From NCBI GenBank assembly GCA_030323885.1, contig CM059190.1, positions 107,041,590-107,105,589 of the forward strand: a stretch of DNA of 64,000 nucleotides, written 5' to 3'. The notes under the pieces were generated by a model. It made no database searches, was not told the origin of the DNA, and saw nothing but the letters and a program-made list of their open reading frames with translations. Numbering within the stretch: position 1 is the stretch's first letter; each line of letters begins with the position of its first letter. Positions 1 to 10,912 of this stretch are shown here, in pieces. Origin of the DNA: Branchipolynoe longqiensis (Eukaryota > Annelida > Polychaeta > Phyllodocida > Polynoidae). Position numbers and translations under genes: made by a program.

Positions 1-226
1 GCCAGGTGCTCAGTATTATTAGGATAGGGCAAGGACTGGTTGGCTCAGTGTCAGGATAATGTGACTGAGTGGTATATCAGGTCATGGTGCTAGCGGCCTG
101 GTCTCCCAGTGGAGCAGCACTATAACATCACCATGAGTGCACACTGTCACAAGTCGGTACCCGTCCTGATATGACCTTAGATGTTGCTGGGATGTAAAAC
201 AACACCAAACAAACAAAACAAACAGC
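1..226 (+). mobile_element. SINE family 1 body, cut by the window edge
   Basis: This is the body and 3' end of the most common SINE here. Hallmarks in order are 'AGGATAGGGCAAGGACTGGT', 'GTGTCAGGATAATGTGACT', 'GCAGCACTATAA', 'CACTGTCACAAGTC' and the 3' block 'GACCTTAGATGTTGC', ending in an AAC/AAAC-rich tail near 205-226. The tRNA-like head lies upstream of the window. The same block order recurs in about 20 places on both strands, which is the main evidence for a dispersed family. SINEs are non-coding and depend on LINE enzymes to move. Confidence 0.85.
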
Positions 227-1071
227 TCATTATGAAGCATGCCCCACCACCAACATACCCCCTGACAGCAGTGGTAGGAAGTAATATTGTGGATAGTGTA
301 TGCTCTGTGGCAACGATCTATAGTGTAGTCGTAATTAACAACGGTGGCCACTTGCAGTTTCTAAGTTTATATGACCAGTTATGGAATTTTATGAAATAGA
401 AACTGACGGTTTGAGTATGCACAATATAAACTTGTCAGTTGCATTAGAAAGCTGAGGTGTAGACATATATTGAGAGAGCATCTGGTGAAATGGCTGAGAC
501 AAAGCAGGGCTTGTGAGGCGCCCAGCAGTGTCTGCTCTAGTTTCCCGCTAGGGGGAGCCACTGCGAGCTATGCATAGCCTGGGGCGGAGTCCTCAGTAGC
601 GTAAACAGCAGGAGTTTCCTGACCTCAGCATTATGTGGTTTATTGCAGTATTAGAGAGCATGGTCTGTGCTTCATAAAGATATAGTGAGAAATGATCTTT
701 TTTTTTGTCTTCGACATCCACAACCTGCATGCACCCAGCTCTGTACAGATTCACCAATCCTGGAATTCTTTCGAAACTGAGAATTTCGGACAGATTCTGA
801 ATCCTGCTGGTTTTTTAATGATTCCAGGTAGCCCAGACATGATCCAATATTTTGCTGCACAAGTTTGACTTTGGGTGTCATGACAAATTGTCGGGATGTG
901 TCCGATGGTGGATGTGTAGGTGAATACACTGGTAAACAATGCTCATTCCCAATAGACTGCACACATGCTGAATTACAATTACAGGACATTTGTAATAGTC
1001 TAGATTTGGGTTGAAGCTGAAGGCTGAGAGTCATTGGTAAACAGCCCACTCGCAAGGATCACTACAAGTTT
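227..1071. other. Unique-looking intergenic DNA
   Basis: No repeat array, recognisable coding exon or RNA gene seen. The open frames here (up to 127 codons on the minus strand) show no recognisable protein motif. A T-run lies near 696-704. Confidence 0.5.
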
Positions 1072-1394
1072 GCTTGTTTGTTGTTGTTTTACATCCTAGC
1101 AACATCTAAGGTCATATCAGGATGGGTACCGACTTGTGACAGTGTGCACTCATGGCGACTTTATAGTGCTGCCCCACTGGAAGACCAGGCCGCCAGCACC
1201 ATGACCTGATATCCCACTCACTCACATTATCCTGACACTGAGCCAACCAGTCCTTGCCATATCCTAATAATGCCGAGCGCCCGGCTAGGAAGCGACAAGT
1301 ATCAATTTTTAAGTCATTAATTTGACTTGACCAGGGTTCTAATCCACGATCTACCAACACGGGAGACGGACGCTCTAACTCATTCGGCCATCCC
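1072..1394 (-). mobile_element. SINE family 1, near full length
   Basis: Reading the minus strand, the copy begins with a tRNA-like head ('GGATGGCCGAATGAGTTAGA', a box A-like block, then a box B-like 'GGATTAGAACCC'). The linker 'GTCAAGTCAAATTAATGAC' and the family body follow, and it ends with 'GACCTTAGATGTTGCTAGGA' and an AAC-rich tail at 1072-1090. The long stretch between the anticodon-like region and box B suggests a class II (Ser/Leu type) tRNA ancestor. It is a SINE, not a working tRNA gene. Confidence 0.87.
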
Positions 1395-1821
1395 GTCTGG
1401 TTCCACCACAAGTAGTAACAATCTTGTCTTTTGTTTTATATCACGCCCATACTCACTGGTTTGTTATTTGCCATAGAATTATAACACAGCGACTTCATTC
1501 GGCACTCGTGCCATTCGACTCTTTACCAAAGTAACCTGAGTGCAATAAGTAGGGCACAACTCCCTGATACAGGCAGTCACGTGACTGAGTGTAGTCCAGG
1601 GATGAAAATGGCCCTCACAACAACGACAGCTGGAATCTGCGCTCAAACTGAGCGCGCTGCTTTGGCAGTGAGTTGTGCGCCTAGGTCTAGGACTAGTAGG
1701 ATGGGGGGGGGGGGGGGGGGGGGGGGCTGTTGGCTTTTTCACAGACACTGAAGGAAATGGGCAAATGGGTGTTGACCTTCCACCCCTGATGGATATATAT
1801 ATACAATAAAACCTCCTTTAA
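1395..1821. other. Intergenic DNA with a 24-base G run
   Basis: No gene seen. An uninterrupted G homopolymer runs from about 1703 to 1726. A short TATATA tract near 1794-1804 precedes the TIR element. Confidence 0.5.
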
Positions 1822-2436
1822 GGCCCTGTCACACTATGACGTAACGACGTCAACGTAGGGAGAACGTGAAGAACGTTGAACTTCTCGGCGTAGTATGCAA
1901 AGTTGGGCACAAGTTGAACGTGGATGCAGCATAGTGGACGAGAGCATCACGTCGGTAAAGCATAGTGATACCGTCATTCAACGAGAGAGGACAACGTCAT
2001 TACGCTCACGGAACGTTATGAACGTTATTCCATCGCCAGAAGAACGTTACGTGATGTTACATATGTCATGAGACGTTGAACGTATGTTGAATGTACGTTC
2101 TCCTGACGTTCCCATTACGCTGCGTGGGCATTTCCACTCGGTTTAATGTGGGTCAACGCAGTGGAACATAATTGAACATAGTGAGCAGCATTTGCCTAAC
2201 GTCCGTTTAACGTCATTGACGTTCACTGAACGTGAACAGAACGTAAACCCTTACGTTCGAGCTAGGTCAAAAATCTTGAAATGTCCAAAACCTCGACGTA
2301 ATGTGATGTAGCTCGACGTCAGTCTAACGTCATTCTGACGTCATCAAAACGTAATCCAACATACATCAACGTAATGACGAAAAATCACCCCGTTAGGCTC
2401 ACGTTAGCTCGTTACGTCATAGTGTGGCAGGGGTAT
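1822..2436. mobile_element. TIR element family A, copy 1 (non-autonomous)
   Basis: The left end (CCCTGTCACACTATGACGT..., 1824 on) is repeated inverted at the right end (...ACGTCATAGTGTGGCAGGG, to 2433), giving TIRs of about 24 bp with one mismatch. TA-containing sequence flanks both ends, but the exact target duplication is ambiguous (TA or TAA). The interior has no ORF and is packed with AACGT/ACGTT words. A second copy at 7904-8590 is collinear and diverged. The pattern fits a MITE-like DNA transposon; the superfamily is not determined, though a TA/TAA target would suit Tc/mariner-like or PIF/Harbinger-like transposases. Confidence 0.85.
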
Positions 2437-2990
2437 AACCGACCACCTCCACAGATCGACCGGTCTCCTATAGAGGGAGTGCATGTGACGTCATCACTCA
2501 GCAGTTAGCCATCTTGGATTACACTTAATACAACCTATGGTGCCCCCTGTCTTATATACCAAGAACACTACAGCCACCACTGGGCCTACTTATAGTCATG
2601 GCCGCCAAAGTATGTGGCACCACCTAGTGGGTACTGCTCAAACCTTTCTAATTCTTTGAAATAGCATTCAAAGTGTCAAAATACTGCACTTTTGCAACGA
2701 TATGAGGCTACATGATTAAAAAAATACTTCCCCTCCATCAAAAAACCCTTTCCCACCAACTTTTAAGACCAAACTGCTCAAAACAGTGACAAATAAACCA
2801 ACAAATTGGTAAATAAACACAATGTAAGCACTTCCAAGCCTTTCATATGTAATCCAATATGGCCACCGGAAGTTGTCTCGTGACGTCATTACAACCCCTC
2901 TATATCGATCGCTTTATTTTGGTCCCAAACGATCGCCCATACAATACCATTGTAATGTAATGACACACCATACTCCTACTATACACAATA
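2437..2990. other. Intergenic DNA
   Basis: No gene or array recognised. CRE-like TGACGTCA words occur near 2487 and 2881 as isolated sites; no function can be inferred from that alone. Confidence 0.5.
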
Positions 2991-2991
2991 C

Positions 2992-3024
<33 letters not shown>
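2991..3024. repeat. (AT)n microsatellite
   Basis: Alternating AT/TA dinucleotides run for about 33 bases. Confidence 0.95.
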
Positions 3025-3030
3025 CTCGCT

Positions 3031-4545
3031 TGTATGCGTACACAGAGGCTGGTGACCTCTCCCTACTCCCGCCGTGCCTCCCCTCGAGGTTACCCACCAG
3101 CCACAGCTTCCAGCCCGCCGCCCCCTACAGGTACACCCCCCCCCCCCCCTCACCCCTCAAACTTCACACCCGGCGCGTTCATACGGCGTGTTCACACGGT
3201 GCGTTCACACTTCCGGTCAAAACGAACCCCACTTACCTATCTCCATTTTCACCACCGGTGTGTCTGCCATGCTGCGTCCTCCTCTATGTTCGAGTCTCTC
3301 AGTCTCTCAGTCTCACCCAGGGTGGCGGGGAGACTGGTCTGCAGCCCCTCTCCCTGACTCGGCTCTCCCCTCTCCCCTCTCCAATCTCCCCTCCAGGGGA
3401 CCAGATTCACCTCCAAGGGACCTGAATCAACTGGGGTCCTTTGCTCCTGTGGGTGCGATATCTCCACTTTACTCCTGAGGTAGTCAGTGTGTCTAGTTTT
3501 CCGCTAGGGGCGCTGTTAGTGTTAGGCTGTCCCACGCCTACACCACGCCTACACCTCGCCTATCCTATCTGATTCGTTGGCCTCCTGGGTGGAGCTGTGT
3601 GTGTGTTTGGCCTCCTCCCGGCGTTGTGGCTTCTCCTGTGAGTCTACACGCCGACCTTCACAGTCGGCCAGGAACGCGCTACTGGCGTCCACACTAGGTG
3701 TGCGTGGTGGCGGTGAGACGCCGTGCATAGGTAGGCAAACCCCAACTCACACGTCCCATCACGGAACCCCAACTCACGCAGACGGCGGCCTCCTGTGTGT
3801 GTGAGCGGGATGGAGGGGAGAGGAGGGACCAGCTGGAGGTGTGTAACCAATGGTAACGGCCAGGCTCGGCTGGTGGTGGTGGTGGTGGTGGTGGTGCGGG
3901 TTGCTCCGCCTCGTTCCGCGTGTCGCTGGTTCTGGGCGTGTCTGAGTTCGGCCTGGCACACCGGACATATATCACACACAGGGAGGTCGGCAACCAGCGG
4001 CGGCCCCCACACAGACACGTGCACGCTCTGCCGCCTGTCTGCCTGTCTGTCTGTGTGTGTCCACTTGGCAGGGAGGGGTGGTGTGTGTAGGGGGGGGGGG
4101 GGGGGGGGCGCCCGGCCCCGGACCGATGCGGTGACGGGGTGTCCCCGTGTCCGGTCGGCGTAGGGCGGGAGACGGGTGGGTGGGGGTGGGGCGGATGACA
4201 CACTAACGCACGGATCAGACACAGGCAGACTCCGTCACCATCGACTCCTCCCTCCTCATAGCGCCGGAACCACGAGGACCACCTCAACTATTCAACACTC
4301 CTCCTCGTCCCCCTCCCCTCCCCCTGTTCTCCGCCCCTCCTCCAGACAACAGCGCCCACGCCCGGCGCCCCGCCCACAGGACTGACCACCAGCGTCCCGC
4401 CCCGCACTCCGGGTCCAGTGCACCGTGAAGAAAGGCCCCGTCGCACCAAACACGTGGTGCTACTGCTAATCGTTAGTAGTCCAGCCCCAGACACTTGTTT
4501 ACCTACGGGCAGGGCCCCACCCACCACCCGTGCCACACCTCACCG
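3031..4545. other. GC-rich, CpG-dense segment
   Basis: About 1.5 kb is clearly richer in GC and CpG than the AT-rich surroundings, with C runs near 3137-3149 and a 19-base G run at about 4090-4108. It contains CpG-bearing words such as 'GGTGCGTTCACACTTCCGGT' and short GTGGTGGTGG repeats. It could be a CpG-island-like promoter or first-exon region of a gene outside my recognition, or simply biased low-complexity DNA. Open frames on both strands (to about 197 codons) are proline/histidine or valine rich, as composition predicts, so I do not call a gene. Confidence 0.35.
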
Positions 4546-4998
4546 GTATGTCTGTACGCCTCCAAGGCGAGTAACTATGGCGACAGATCATATATAAATA
4601 TATAATATATCCATATATATATATATTGTCTCTGATCAGCGCTTTACCGGAGAATAGGCAGCTCTCTCGGTGTTGGACGTCGCCTCTTCCGGTGTCTTGC
4701 CTCCCCTTCCTGCCGCTCCAAGTCTTTATATGAGCACCTTTCCGGTTTAATTAAAGGCCAGTGGTGGTGACGGCCTTGATGTTGGCAAGGCCGGGTCGGA
4801 CTACCCGCGTGAGTGCTACTGTGAAGTGTGGTGACGAAGGTTTGAAAGTGTGAAGGTGTGATGGTGTGAAGGTGCTCTGGCGGTGTTTTGTCGCGGTGTC
4901 TGTTCTTACAGTGAGAGAGAGTGGTCTTTGCTCCGTGTAGTCCGGGTCCCGGCACTCATAGCACTGACGGGAGGCGGCCCGAGCAGCTCGCTATATAA
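4546..4998. other. Intergenic DNA with (TA)n and a TATA-like word
   Basis: A TATATA-rich tract lies at about 4589-4626. Short GTGAAGGTGTGATGGTGTG repeats lie at about 4849-4872. CTATATAAC occurs near 4991-4999 just before the CCA tract. No transcript can be supported. Confidence 0.4.
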
Positions 4999-4999
4999 C

Positions 5000-5935
5000 C
5001 GCCCTCTCCACCATCCCTCCACCACCAGCACCACCACTACCCTCTCCACCACCCCAGTACCACCACCAGCCCCATCCCGCTACCATCTCCACCACCACCC
5101 GCCACCTCCACACCAGCACAAGCACCACCACCAACACTACTAGCACGACCACCACCCCACCACCACCACCACCATCTCCACCACCCCAGTACCACCACCC
5201 CCACCACCCAGCTACCATCTCCACCACCACCACCACCATCTCCACCACCCCAGTACCACCACCAGCACCACCCCGCTACCATCTCCACCACCACCCGCCA
5301 CCTCCACACCAGCACAAGCACCACCACCACCACTACTAGCACTATCACCACACCACCACCACCACCTCCACCATCCCACTATCCTACCACCACCCCAGCA
5401 CCACCACCTCCACCATCACCACCACCACTTCCGCCACCCCGCTACCAAAAACCACCCAACCACCACCTCCACACCAACACCACCCAACCACCACAACCAC
5501 CACAACCACCACAACCACCACAACCACCACAACCACCACAACCACCACAACCACCACAACCACCACAACCACCACCCAGCCACCCACCACCATCCCACCA
5601 TCACCACCCCCACCTCCACACCACCACCTCCACTACCACCCCCCCCAGCACCACCACCACCACCACCAAACCACCACCACCACCAGTACCACCAACACGG
5701 CCACCACCACCACCACTGCCAGAACAACCGCCCCCACCACCACCACCACCCCCCCCACCCAACCACCACCCAACCACCACCACCAACACGGCCACCACCA
5801 CCACCACCTCCTCCACCACCACCTCCACCCTAACACCACCACTACACACACCACTCCACTACCACCACCACCTCCACCACCTCCACCACACCCACCACAC
5901 CCACCACACCCACCACAACCATACCGCCCCCCTTC
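5000..5935. repeat. (CCA/CCACCA)n low-complexity tract
   Basis: About 0.9 kb is built almost wholly of CCA triplets with CAACCA and CTACCA variants. A perfect (CCACAA)n block lies near 5488-5570, and a partly duplicated block (CACCCCGCTACCATCTCC and similar) occurs at about 5075 and 5270. The poly-Val/Gly/Trp or Pro/His/Thr open frames are composition artefacts. The C strand is all on the plus strand, so the minus strand is G-rich. Confidence 0.93.
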
Positions 5936-6250
5936 CACCCCCACCTCCCCGCTCCTCCGGCTCCTGGGGCGGGCGGAGGACGACACTCGGGGAGGGGGGG
6001 GGGGGGGTTGTAGTCGGTAGGACATGCTGCCAAACGCCCACAAGGTAGGCCGGCGCACATGGAGGGCTTTTTGTGTGTGTGAGGGTCGGGTGCAATGGGG
6101 GAGGTGTGTAGGGAGGTGGGGGGAGGGGGATGTTGGGGTGGGCACAGGGAAACAAAAAACATATCTTTTTTGCTTAACCCTTCCGCTGCTCTTATATCAA
6201 CTTACATATCAAATATAAAAAAACTGAGCTAAAGTGCTGATGGCTACAGA
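5936..6250. other. Intergenic DNA with G run
   Basis: No gene seen. A G homopolymer lies at about 5994-6007. Confidence 0.5.
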
Positions 6251-6252
6251 TT

Positions 6253-6330
6253 AATATATATATACACATGTATACATATACACATACATATATATATATA
6301 CATATATATACATATATATATATACATAGA
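6253..6330. repeat. (TATACA)n / (TA)n microsatellite
   Basis: TATATACACATG, TATACATA and TATATA words alternate through about 78 bases. Confidence 0.9.
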
Positions 6331-6482
6331 CATGGACGGAACTTAGAGATTAAAACACATAGCCATGTATTTGTTTTGATGCTTTTATTGGAGGACAGCA
6401 GAGTTGGGAAGATTGGTGGAGCTTGCAATGTGGGGAGGGCCATTTGGGGGTGGGGGTGAGGTGGCGGTTAGGTGGGGAGGAG

Positions 6483-6694
6483 TAAAACAAATGACTTTGT
6501 CACTTCCTAGCCTGGTGCTCGGCATTAATAGGATAGGGCAAGGACTATTTAGGTCAGTGTCAGGATAATGTGACTTAGTGGGATATCGAGTCATGGTGCC
6601 AGTAGCCTGATTACCCAATGGGGCAGCACTATAAAGTCACCATGCGTCAACACTGTCATAAGTCAGTACCTATCCTGATATGTACTGGATGTTC
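6483..6694 (+). mobile_element. SINE family 1, 5'-truncated
   Basis: It starts at the linker ('AAATGACTTTGTCACTTCCT'), continues through 'AGGATAGGGCAAGGACT', 'GTGTCAGGATAATGTGACTT', 'GGGGCAGCACTATAAAGTCA' and 'CATAAGTCAGTACC', then decays after 'CCTGATATGTACTGGATGTT'. The tRNA head is missing. Confidence 0.82.
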
Positions 6695-6839
6695 ACATGT
6701 CGTTACCCACTCTACCTACATCTTCACTTGACAGAAACTGAATCATGTTGGCAGGACATGTGCGCAATCAGTGACTTGGGGAATGTGGCTTAGAAAGCAT
6801 CAAGCATTTAAACTGAAATAGTCCGTTCTAATAAGTTAA

Positions 6840-7509
6840 CCTCAGCCAGACTCCCTACTCACATCACACCACGTGGTCCTGTACAAGACTGACGTGAGAA
6901 TGTGGTACAAGGTGTACCTCAGCAACACTCCCTATTCACCTCACACCACGTGGTCCTGTACAAGACTGACGTGAGAATGTGGTACAAGGAGTACCTCAGC
7001 CACACTCCCTACTCACATCACACCACGTGGTCCTGTACAAGACTGACGTGAGAATGTGGTACAAGGTGTACCTCAGCAACACTCCCTATTCACCTCACAC
7101 CACGTGGTCCTGTACAAGACTGACCTGAGAATGTGGTATAATGCCTGGTACACACCTACCATTTGTGCGCGCACACCTCCCGTTTATGATCGAAAACTGC
7201 CCATTTCGCCCACAAAAATCGCTAGGTGGGCGCTCCCCGGGCACACCTATCGATTGCGATTCGCGAAAAAAACTCAGTTTTTAGGGCTAAAACGGGCCGA
7301 TTACGATTGCGATTCGCGATTCGCGATTCGAAAAATGAATCGGCCCGTTTTCAGTTTTAAGCGGGTCGGGTCGAGTTGCGAGTTTTAGTGCGCGAATCGT
7401 AAACGGGAGGTGTGTACTAGGCATTAGGAGTACCTCAGCAACACTCCCTATTCACCTCACACCACGTGGTCCTGTACAAGACTGACGTGAGAATGTGGTA
7501 CAAGGTGTA
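6840..7509. repeat. 77-bp tandem array, 5 units, interrupted by a TIR element
   Basis: Units start with CCTCAGC at 6840, 6917, 6994, 7071 and 7433. Each holds 'CACACCACGTGGTCCTGTAC' and 'GACGTGAGAATGTGGTACAA'. The first three intervals are exactly 77 bp. The fourth unit is split near its position 69 by the element at 7139-7427, after which a complete fifth unit follows. CACGTG (E-box) occurs in each unit. Confidence 0.93.
7139..7427. mobile_element. TIR element family C inserted in the 77-bp array
   Basis: The left end TAATGCCTGGTACACACCT is matched by the inverted right end AGGTGTGTACTAGGCATTA, a TIR of about 19 bp with one mismatch. Comparison with intact 77-bp units shows that about 289 bp was inserted at a TA-containing site in unit 4. 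The interior is rich in CGATTCGCG-type words and is itself partly palindromic (GATTGCGATTCGCGATTCG near 7303-7321). There is no transposase ORF, so it is non-autonomous. Confidence 0.88.
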
Positions 7510-7527
7510 CTCCAACCACACCCCCTA

Positions 7528-7741
7528 ACATTGAACATTATTGAATATTACCAACTATTATTGAACATTATTGAACATTATTGATTAACATTTGAACATT
7601 ATTTAATTCTATCAAGGAGTATTGACTATTATTGAACATTATTGAACATTATTGAATAACATTTGAACATAATTGAATACTATCAAATAGTATTGAAGAT
7701 TTTTGAACATCATTGAACATTATTGAATATTATTGAAACTA
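7528..7741. repeat. (TTGAACATTA)n degenerate repeat
   Basis: About 0.2 kb is made of ATTATTGAACATTATTGAA-type words with variants (ATTGAATATT, ATTTGAACAT). It is a short-period AT-rich array. Confidence 0.88.
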
Positions 7742-7903
7742 AGGTAAGGATAAGATGGACCTAGTAACGGTGATGAGGTGATGAGAGGTGATGATATGAT
7801 TAACAAAGTTGGACTCGTGAGTCAATGGGCTTCGTGGATAATGAAGCTGGTTCACAAGTCTGTGTCTACACCAACTTCAGTTGAGTACACAACTATAACT
7901 AAT

Positions 7904-8590
7904 GGCCCTGTCACACTACGACGTAACGATCTCAACGTAGGGAGAACGTGAAAAACGTCGAACTTCTCGGCGTAGTATGCAAATTTGGGCACAAGTTGAA
8001 CATGGATGCAGCATAGTGGACGAGAGAGTAACGGCGGTAAAGCGTAGTGATGGCATCATTCAACGAGAGAGGACAACGTAATTACGCTCAGGGAACATTA
8101 TGTACGTTATTCCATCGCCAGAACTACGTTGCTTTACATTACCTTATGTTACTTATATCATGAAACGGTGGCAAAATGGTAAACGTACGTTGGACGTCCG
8201 TTAGGCGTCCGTTATCCCGGCATTTTCACTACACGGACTGCATGTTCCCACTGGCTTTAATGTGGGTCAATGTAGTGCAACATAGTGCAATGTAGTTGAA
8301 TGTAGTGACCAACGTTTTAATAACGTCTGTTTAACATCATTGACGTTCGCCGAACGTGTACAGAAAGTACAGTGAACATAAACCCTTACGTTCGAGGTAC
8401 ATTGAAAGTTTTTAACATGTCCAAAACCTCGACATAACTCGACGTAACACGACGTAACGTGACATAGCTCAACGTCAGTCTAACATCATTCTGACGTCAT
8501 CATAATGTAACCCAATGTACGTCAACGTAATGACGAAAAATGACCATGTTAGGCTCACGTTCGCTCGTTACGTCGTAGTGTGACAGGGGT
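7904..8590. mobile_element. TIR element family A, copy 2 (non-autonomous)
   Basis: Ends are CCCTGTCACACTACGACGT (7906 on) and its inverse ACGTCGTAGTGTGACAGGG (to 8587). The interior is collinear with the copy at 1822-2436 ('GAACTTCTCGGCGTAGTATG', 'GATGCAGCATAGTGGACGAG', 'TTCAACGAGAGAGGACAACG', 'CCCTTACGTTCGAG'). TA-bearing flanks occur on both sides. No ORF is present. The density of AACGT/ACGTT words is striking. Confidence 0.88.
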
Positions 8591-8733
8591 ATTAGCATCA
8601 GGGTTTGGGAACCAGTCGATGCCATAAATAGAGATGCACTGCCATCCCAATGTTTGCTCAGAGCACATGGCCAGTTTCACTCTGAAACAAGGCGGGTGTC
8701 GGAGCACCGTGCTCGGCCGCCGAGGCAGTCTTA

Positions 8734-8827
8734 GTTGGTTGGCTGTTGGGGTTTACGTCCTGGCAACATATAAGGTCATATCAGGATGGGTACCGACTTG
8801 TGACAGTTCACACTCATGGCGACTTTG
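8734..8827 (-). mobile_element. SINE family 1, 3' part
   Basis: Plus-strand order is 'TTGGGGTTTACGTCCTGGCA', 'AAGGTCATATCAGGATGGGT', 'ACCGACTTGTGACAG', 'CACTCATGGCGACTTT', which is the reverse of the family 3' region. It faces the next SINE piece, so the pair forms an inverted repeat with only about 12 bp between. Confidence 0.82.
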
Positions 8828-8839
8828 GGAAATCAGGTT

Positions 8840-9011
8840 CTGTGTCAGGATAATGTGACTGAGTGGGATATCAGGTCATGGTACTGACAGCTTGGTCTCC
8901 CAGTGGGACCGCACTATAAAGTCACAATGAGTGTGTACTGTCACAAGTCAGTACTCGTCCTGATATGACCTTAGATGTTGCTAGGACGTAAAACAACAAT
9001 AAACAAACAAA
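8840..9011 (+). mobile_element. SINE family 1, 3' half
   Basis: It carries 'GTGTCAGGATAATGTGACTG', 'GGGATATCAGGTCATGG', 'CACTATAAAGTCACAATGAG', 'CCTGATATGACCTTAGATGT' and an (AAC)n tail. With the minus-strand piece just upstream it can form a hairpin. Confidence 0.85.
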
Positions 9012-10182
9012 CTTATTCAATGAATAAACTAGATTTACTCCCTCCCCAATTGCTACCTCATTAGGGGGGGGGTTGTGATAATGACAAACACTGTTACTGA
9101 CTCAACCTGACACATAGTACAATATTCTGGGTCTTCTTGGGAAAAGTACTACACATTATGTATTGTATAACTTGTTATGCTCATATTATTTAGGCTGCAG
9201 GGCTTTGCCTCCCCACCTGCCGTGTGGCGGGTGGGCGCTGTACCGCCTCTGCTCCCCCGGCTAGGCTTGCCGAGCCGCAGGCGATCAGCCAATCAGAGGG
9301 ATTTGCGCCCCGGGGGAGGCGACTTTGGGCGGTTCAGCCGATATACGGCCTCCAGTGGATCGAAAATTTGACTTTACTGTACTTGACTATTCTAACTGAC
9401 TTATTACTCTATTGCTATTAAACGGAGGGGCCTTTCGAGGTTACCAGCCAGAGAGATTTCTCATCCAACTATATTCACTGTTCGTTGTTTTTGTCCGGAA
9501 GATAAATAATATGATAGTTGCACAATGTTGAAAAGTTCAGGCGCAAAAACCAACAAACGCCATTTGGGCCGAAATGAAAACATAACTACCAGGTTTGAAC
9601 TTAGGCCATCATTCCTATAATCAAATCTGTTTTATTCACAGAAACTGACACATTCCTCATATAATGCACTCCCCAATATGAAATAGACTTTAACTGGAAA
9701 ACACAACAATTAATTCCATTTTACACTAAAACAGATCAAATGGATTTGTTGGTTTTTGAGCCTGGACTCTTTCCATATATAATTAAATGAGGGGGAGGTG
9801 GGTGGGGAGATTCCATCATGAATTGAATATATTTCTGCGCAGTACTTATACTTCGCTAACTGCAATGATTCATGCTGGCATAAAGCCAGCTTGACATGCA
9901 TCTCTTTTTGCGCTATCCATTCTGGGACATGATGATGGACTTGGTGCATGGCAACACACCAGGTAAATAGTCAAACAGTCCAAGACGCTGGGGATGCCCC
10001 GGCTTGGCGGGTTTTTATTTGCTGGTTTCACTTTTTACTAAATAGGCGCCACATGGCTGCAATAGGACCAGATTGTCTGCATGTACTTATACTTATAATG
10101 TGTGCAACACTAGCGCCACCTACAGTGAGTTCGGAAAGACACTGCGCAAACTCAGCCAACTTGACAGCGCTTCTCATGCAGC
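9012..10182. other. Intergenic DNA, no gene recognised
   Basis: A G run lies at about 9065-9072. A GC-rich patch at 9190-9345 contrasts with the AT-rich context. The longest frames (79-100 codons) have no recognisable domain. Confidence 0.5.
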
Positions 10183-10283
10183 AGGTCGTGAGTTCAAATG
10201 CTGGTGGAGTAAAACCAATGACTTACAAATTCATACTTATCACTAACTAGCCTGATGCTCGGCATTGCTAGGATAGGGCGAGG
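10183..10283 (+). mobile_element. SINE family 1, head-proximal fragment
   Basis: A box B-like 'GTGAGTTCAAATGCTGG' is followed by the linker 'TAAAACCAATGACTTACAAA', 'CTAGCCTGATGCTCGGCATT' and 'AGGATAGGGCGAGGA', where similarity stops. The copy lacks the rest of the body. Confidence 0.78.
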
Positions 10284-10782
10284 AGCAGTGGAATGAGGAA
10301 GACCAAATGGCTGTGATTGAAATTTCCTCTGCTTAATCAATGGAAGAGTTGAGGCGCAAAACCTCATGAACACTAACAATTTAGATAACCATCACAATCA
10401 AACCTTCCAAAGGTTAATTTGTTCACATTCATATTTTTGTTTGTTCATATCCCCACAACCACTTCATAACAAGAAAAGTGGAATTAGTGAGAATTAAAAT
10501 TACCATCAGGTAAAGATCTTTATTTTAAAACAAAAGAGGTCAGGTGGACTTAAAGGTTTTGCGTCTTAAATCTTTGAAAGTAACCACAAAAATGAAACAA
10601 CGCAGTGGACATTGAGTGCATTGACTTTCCGAATGAAGTTTCCTTAAAGGGGCATCATCTGAATGTGACTAGTGTAACTTTAAACAAGCTGTGACTACTA
10701 GACTCATCCCGCCCTGTCGACCCTCCTCAGCTGTTAGAGAGATGTAGGACAGGGATTGCTGGCACAGCTGAGCAGGCTTTCT
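10284..10782. other. Intergenic DNA
   Basis: No gene, array or known repeat recognised. Confidence 0.5.
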
Positions 10783-10831
10783 AGTTTGTTGTTGTTTTAC
10801 ATCCTAGCAACATTTAAGGTCATATCAGGAC
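10783..10831 (-). mobile_element. SINE family 1, 3'-end fragment
   Basis: The plus strand shows 'GTTGTTGTTTTACATCCTAG', 'CAACATTTAAGGTCATATCAG', i.e. the reverse of the last ~45 bases of the family plus its tail. It is a strongly 5'-truncated copy. Confidence 0.75.
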
Positions 10832-10912
10832 CGGCAGGCTTTCTCCGTCAAAGAGAAAGAAACATGTTCACTACCCTCCCCTGCAAGTAGTGAACCACGA
10901 ATCTGAAGGAAC

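Noticed and set aside
4991..4999. TATA box
   Set aside because: A lone CTATATAAC next to a CCA array; TA-rich words are common here and no gene follows.
5384..5769. Valine/tryptophan/glycine-rich minus ORFs
   Set aside because: Direct result of CCA triplet repeats.
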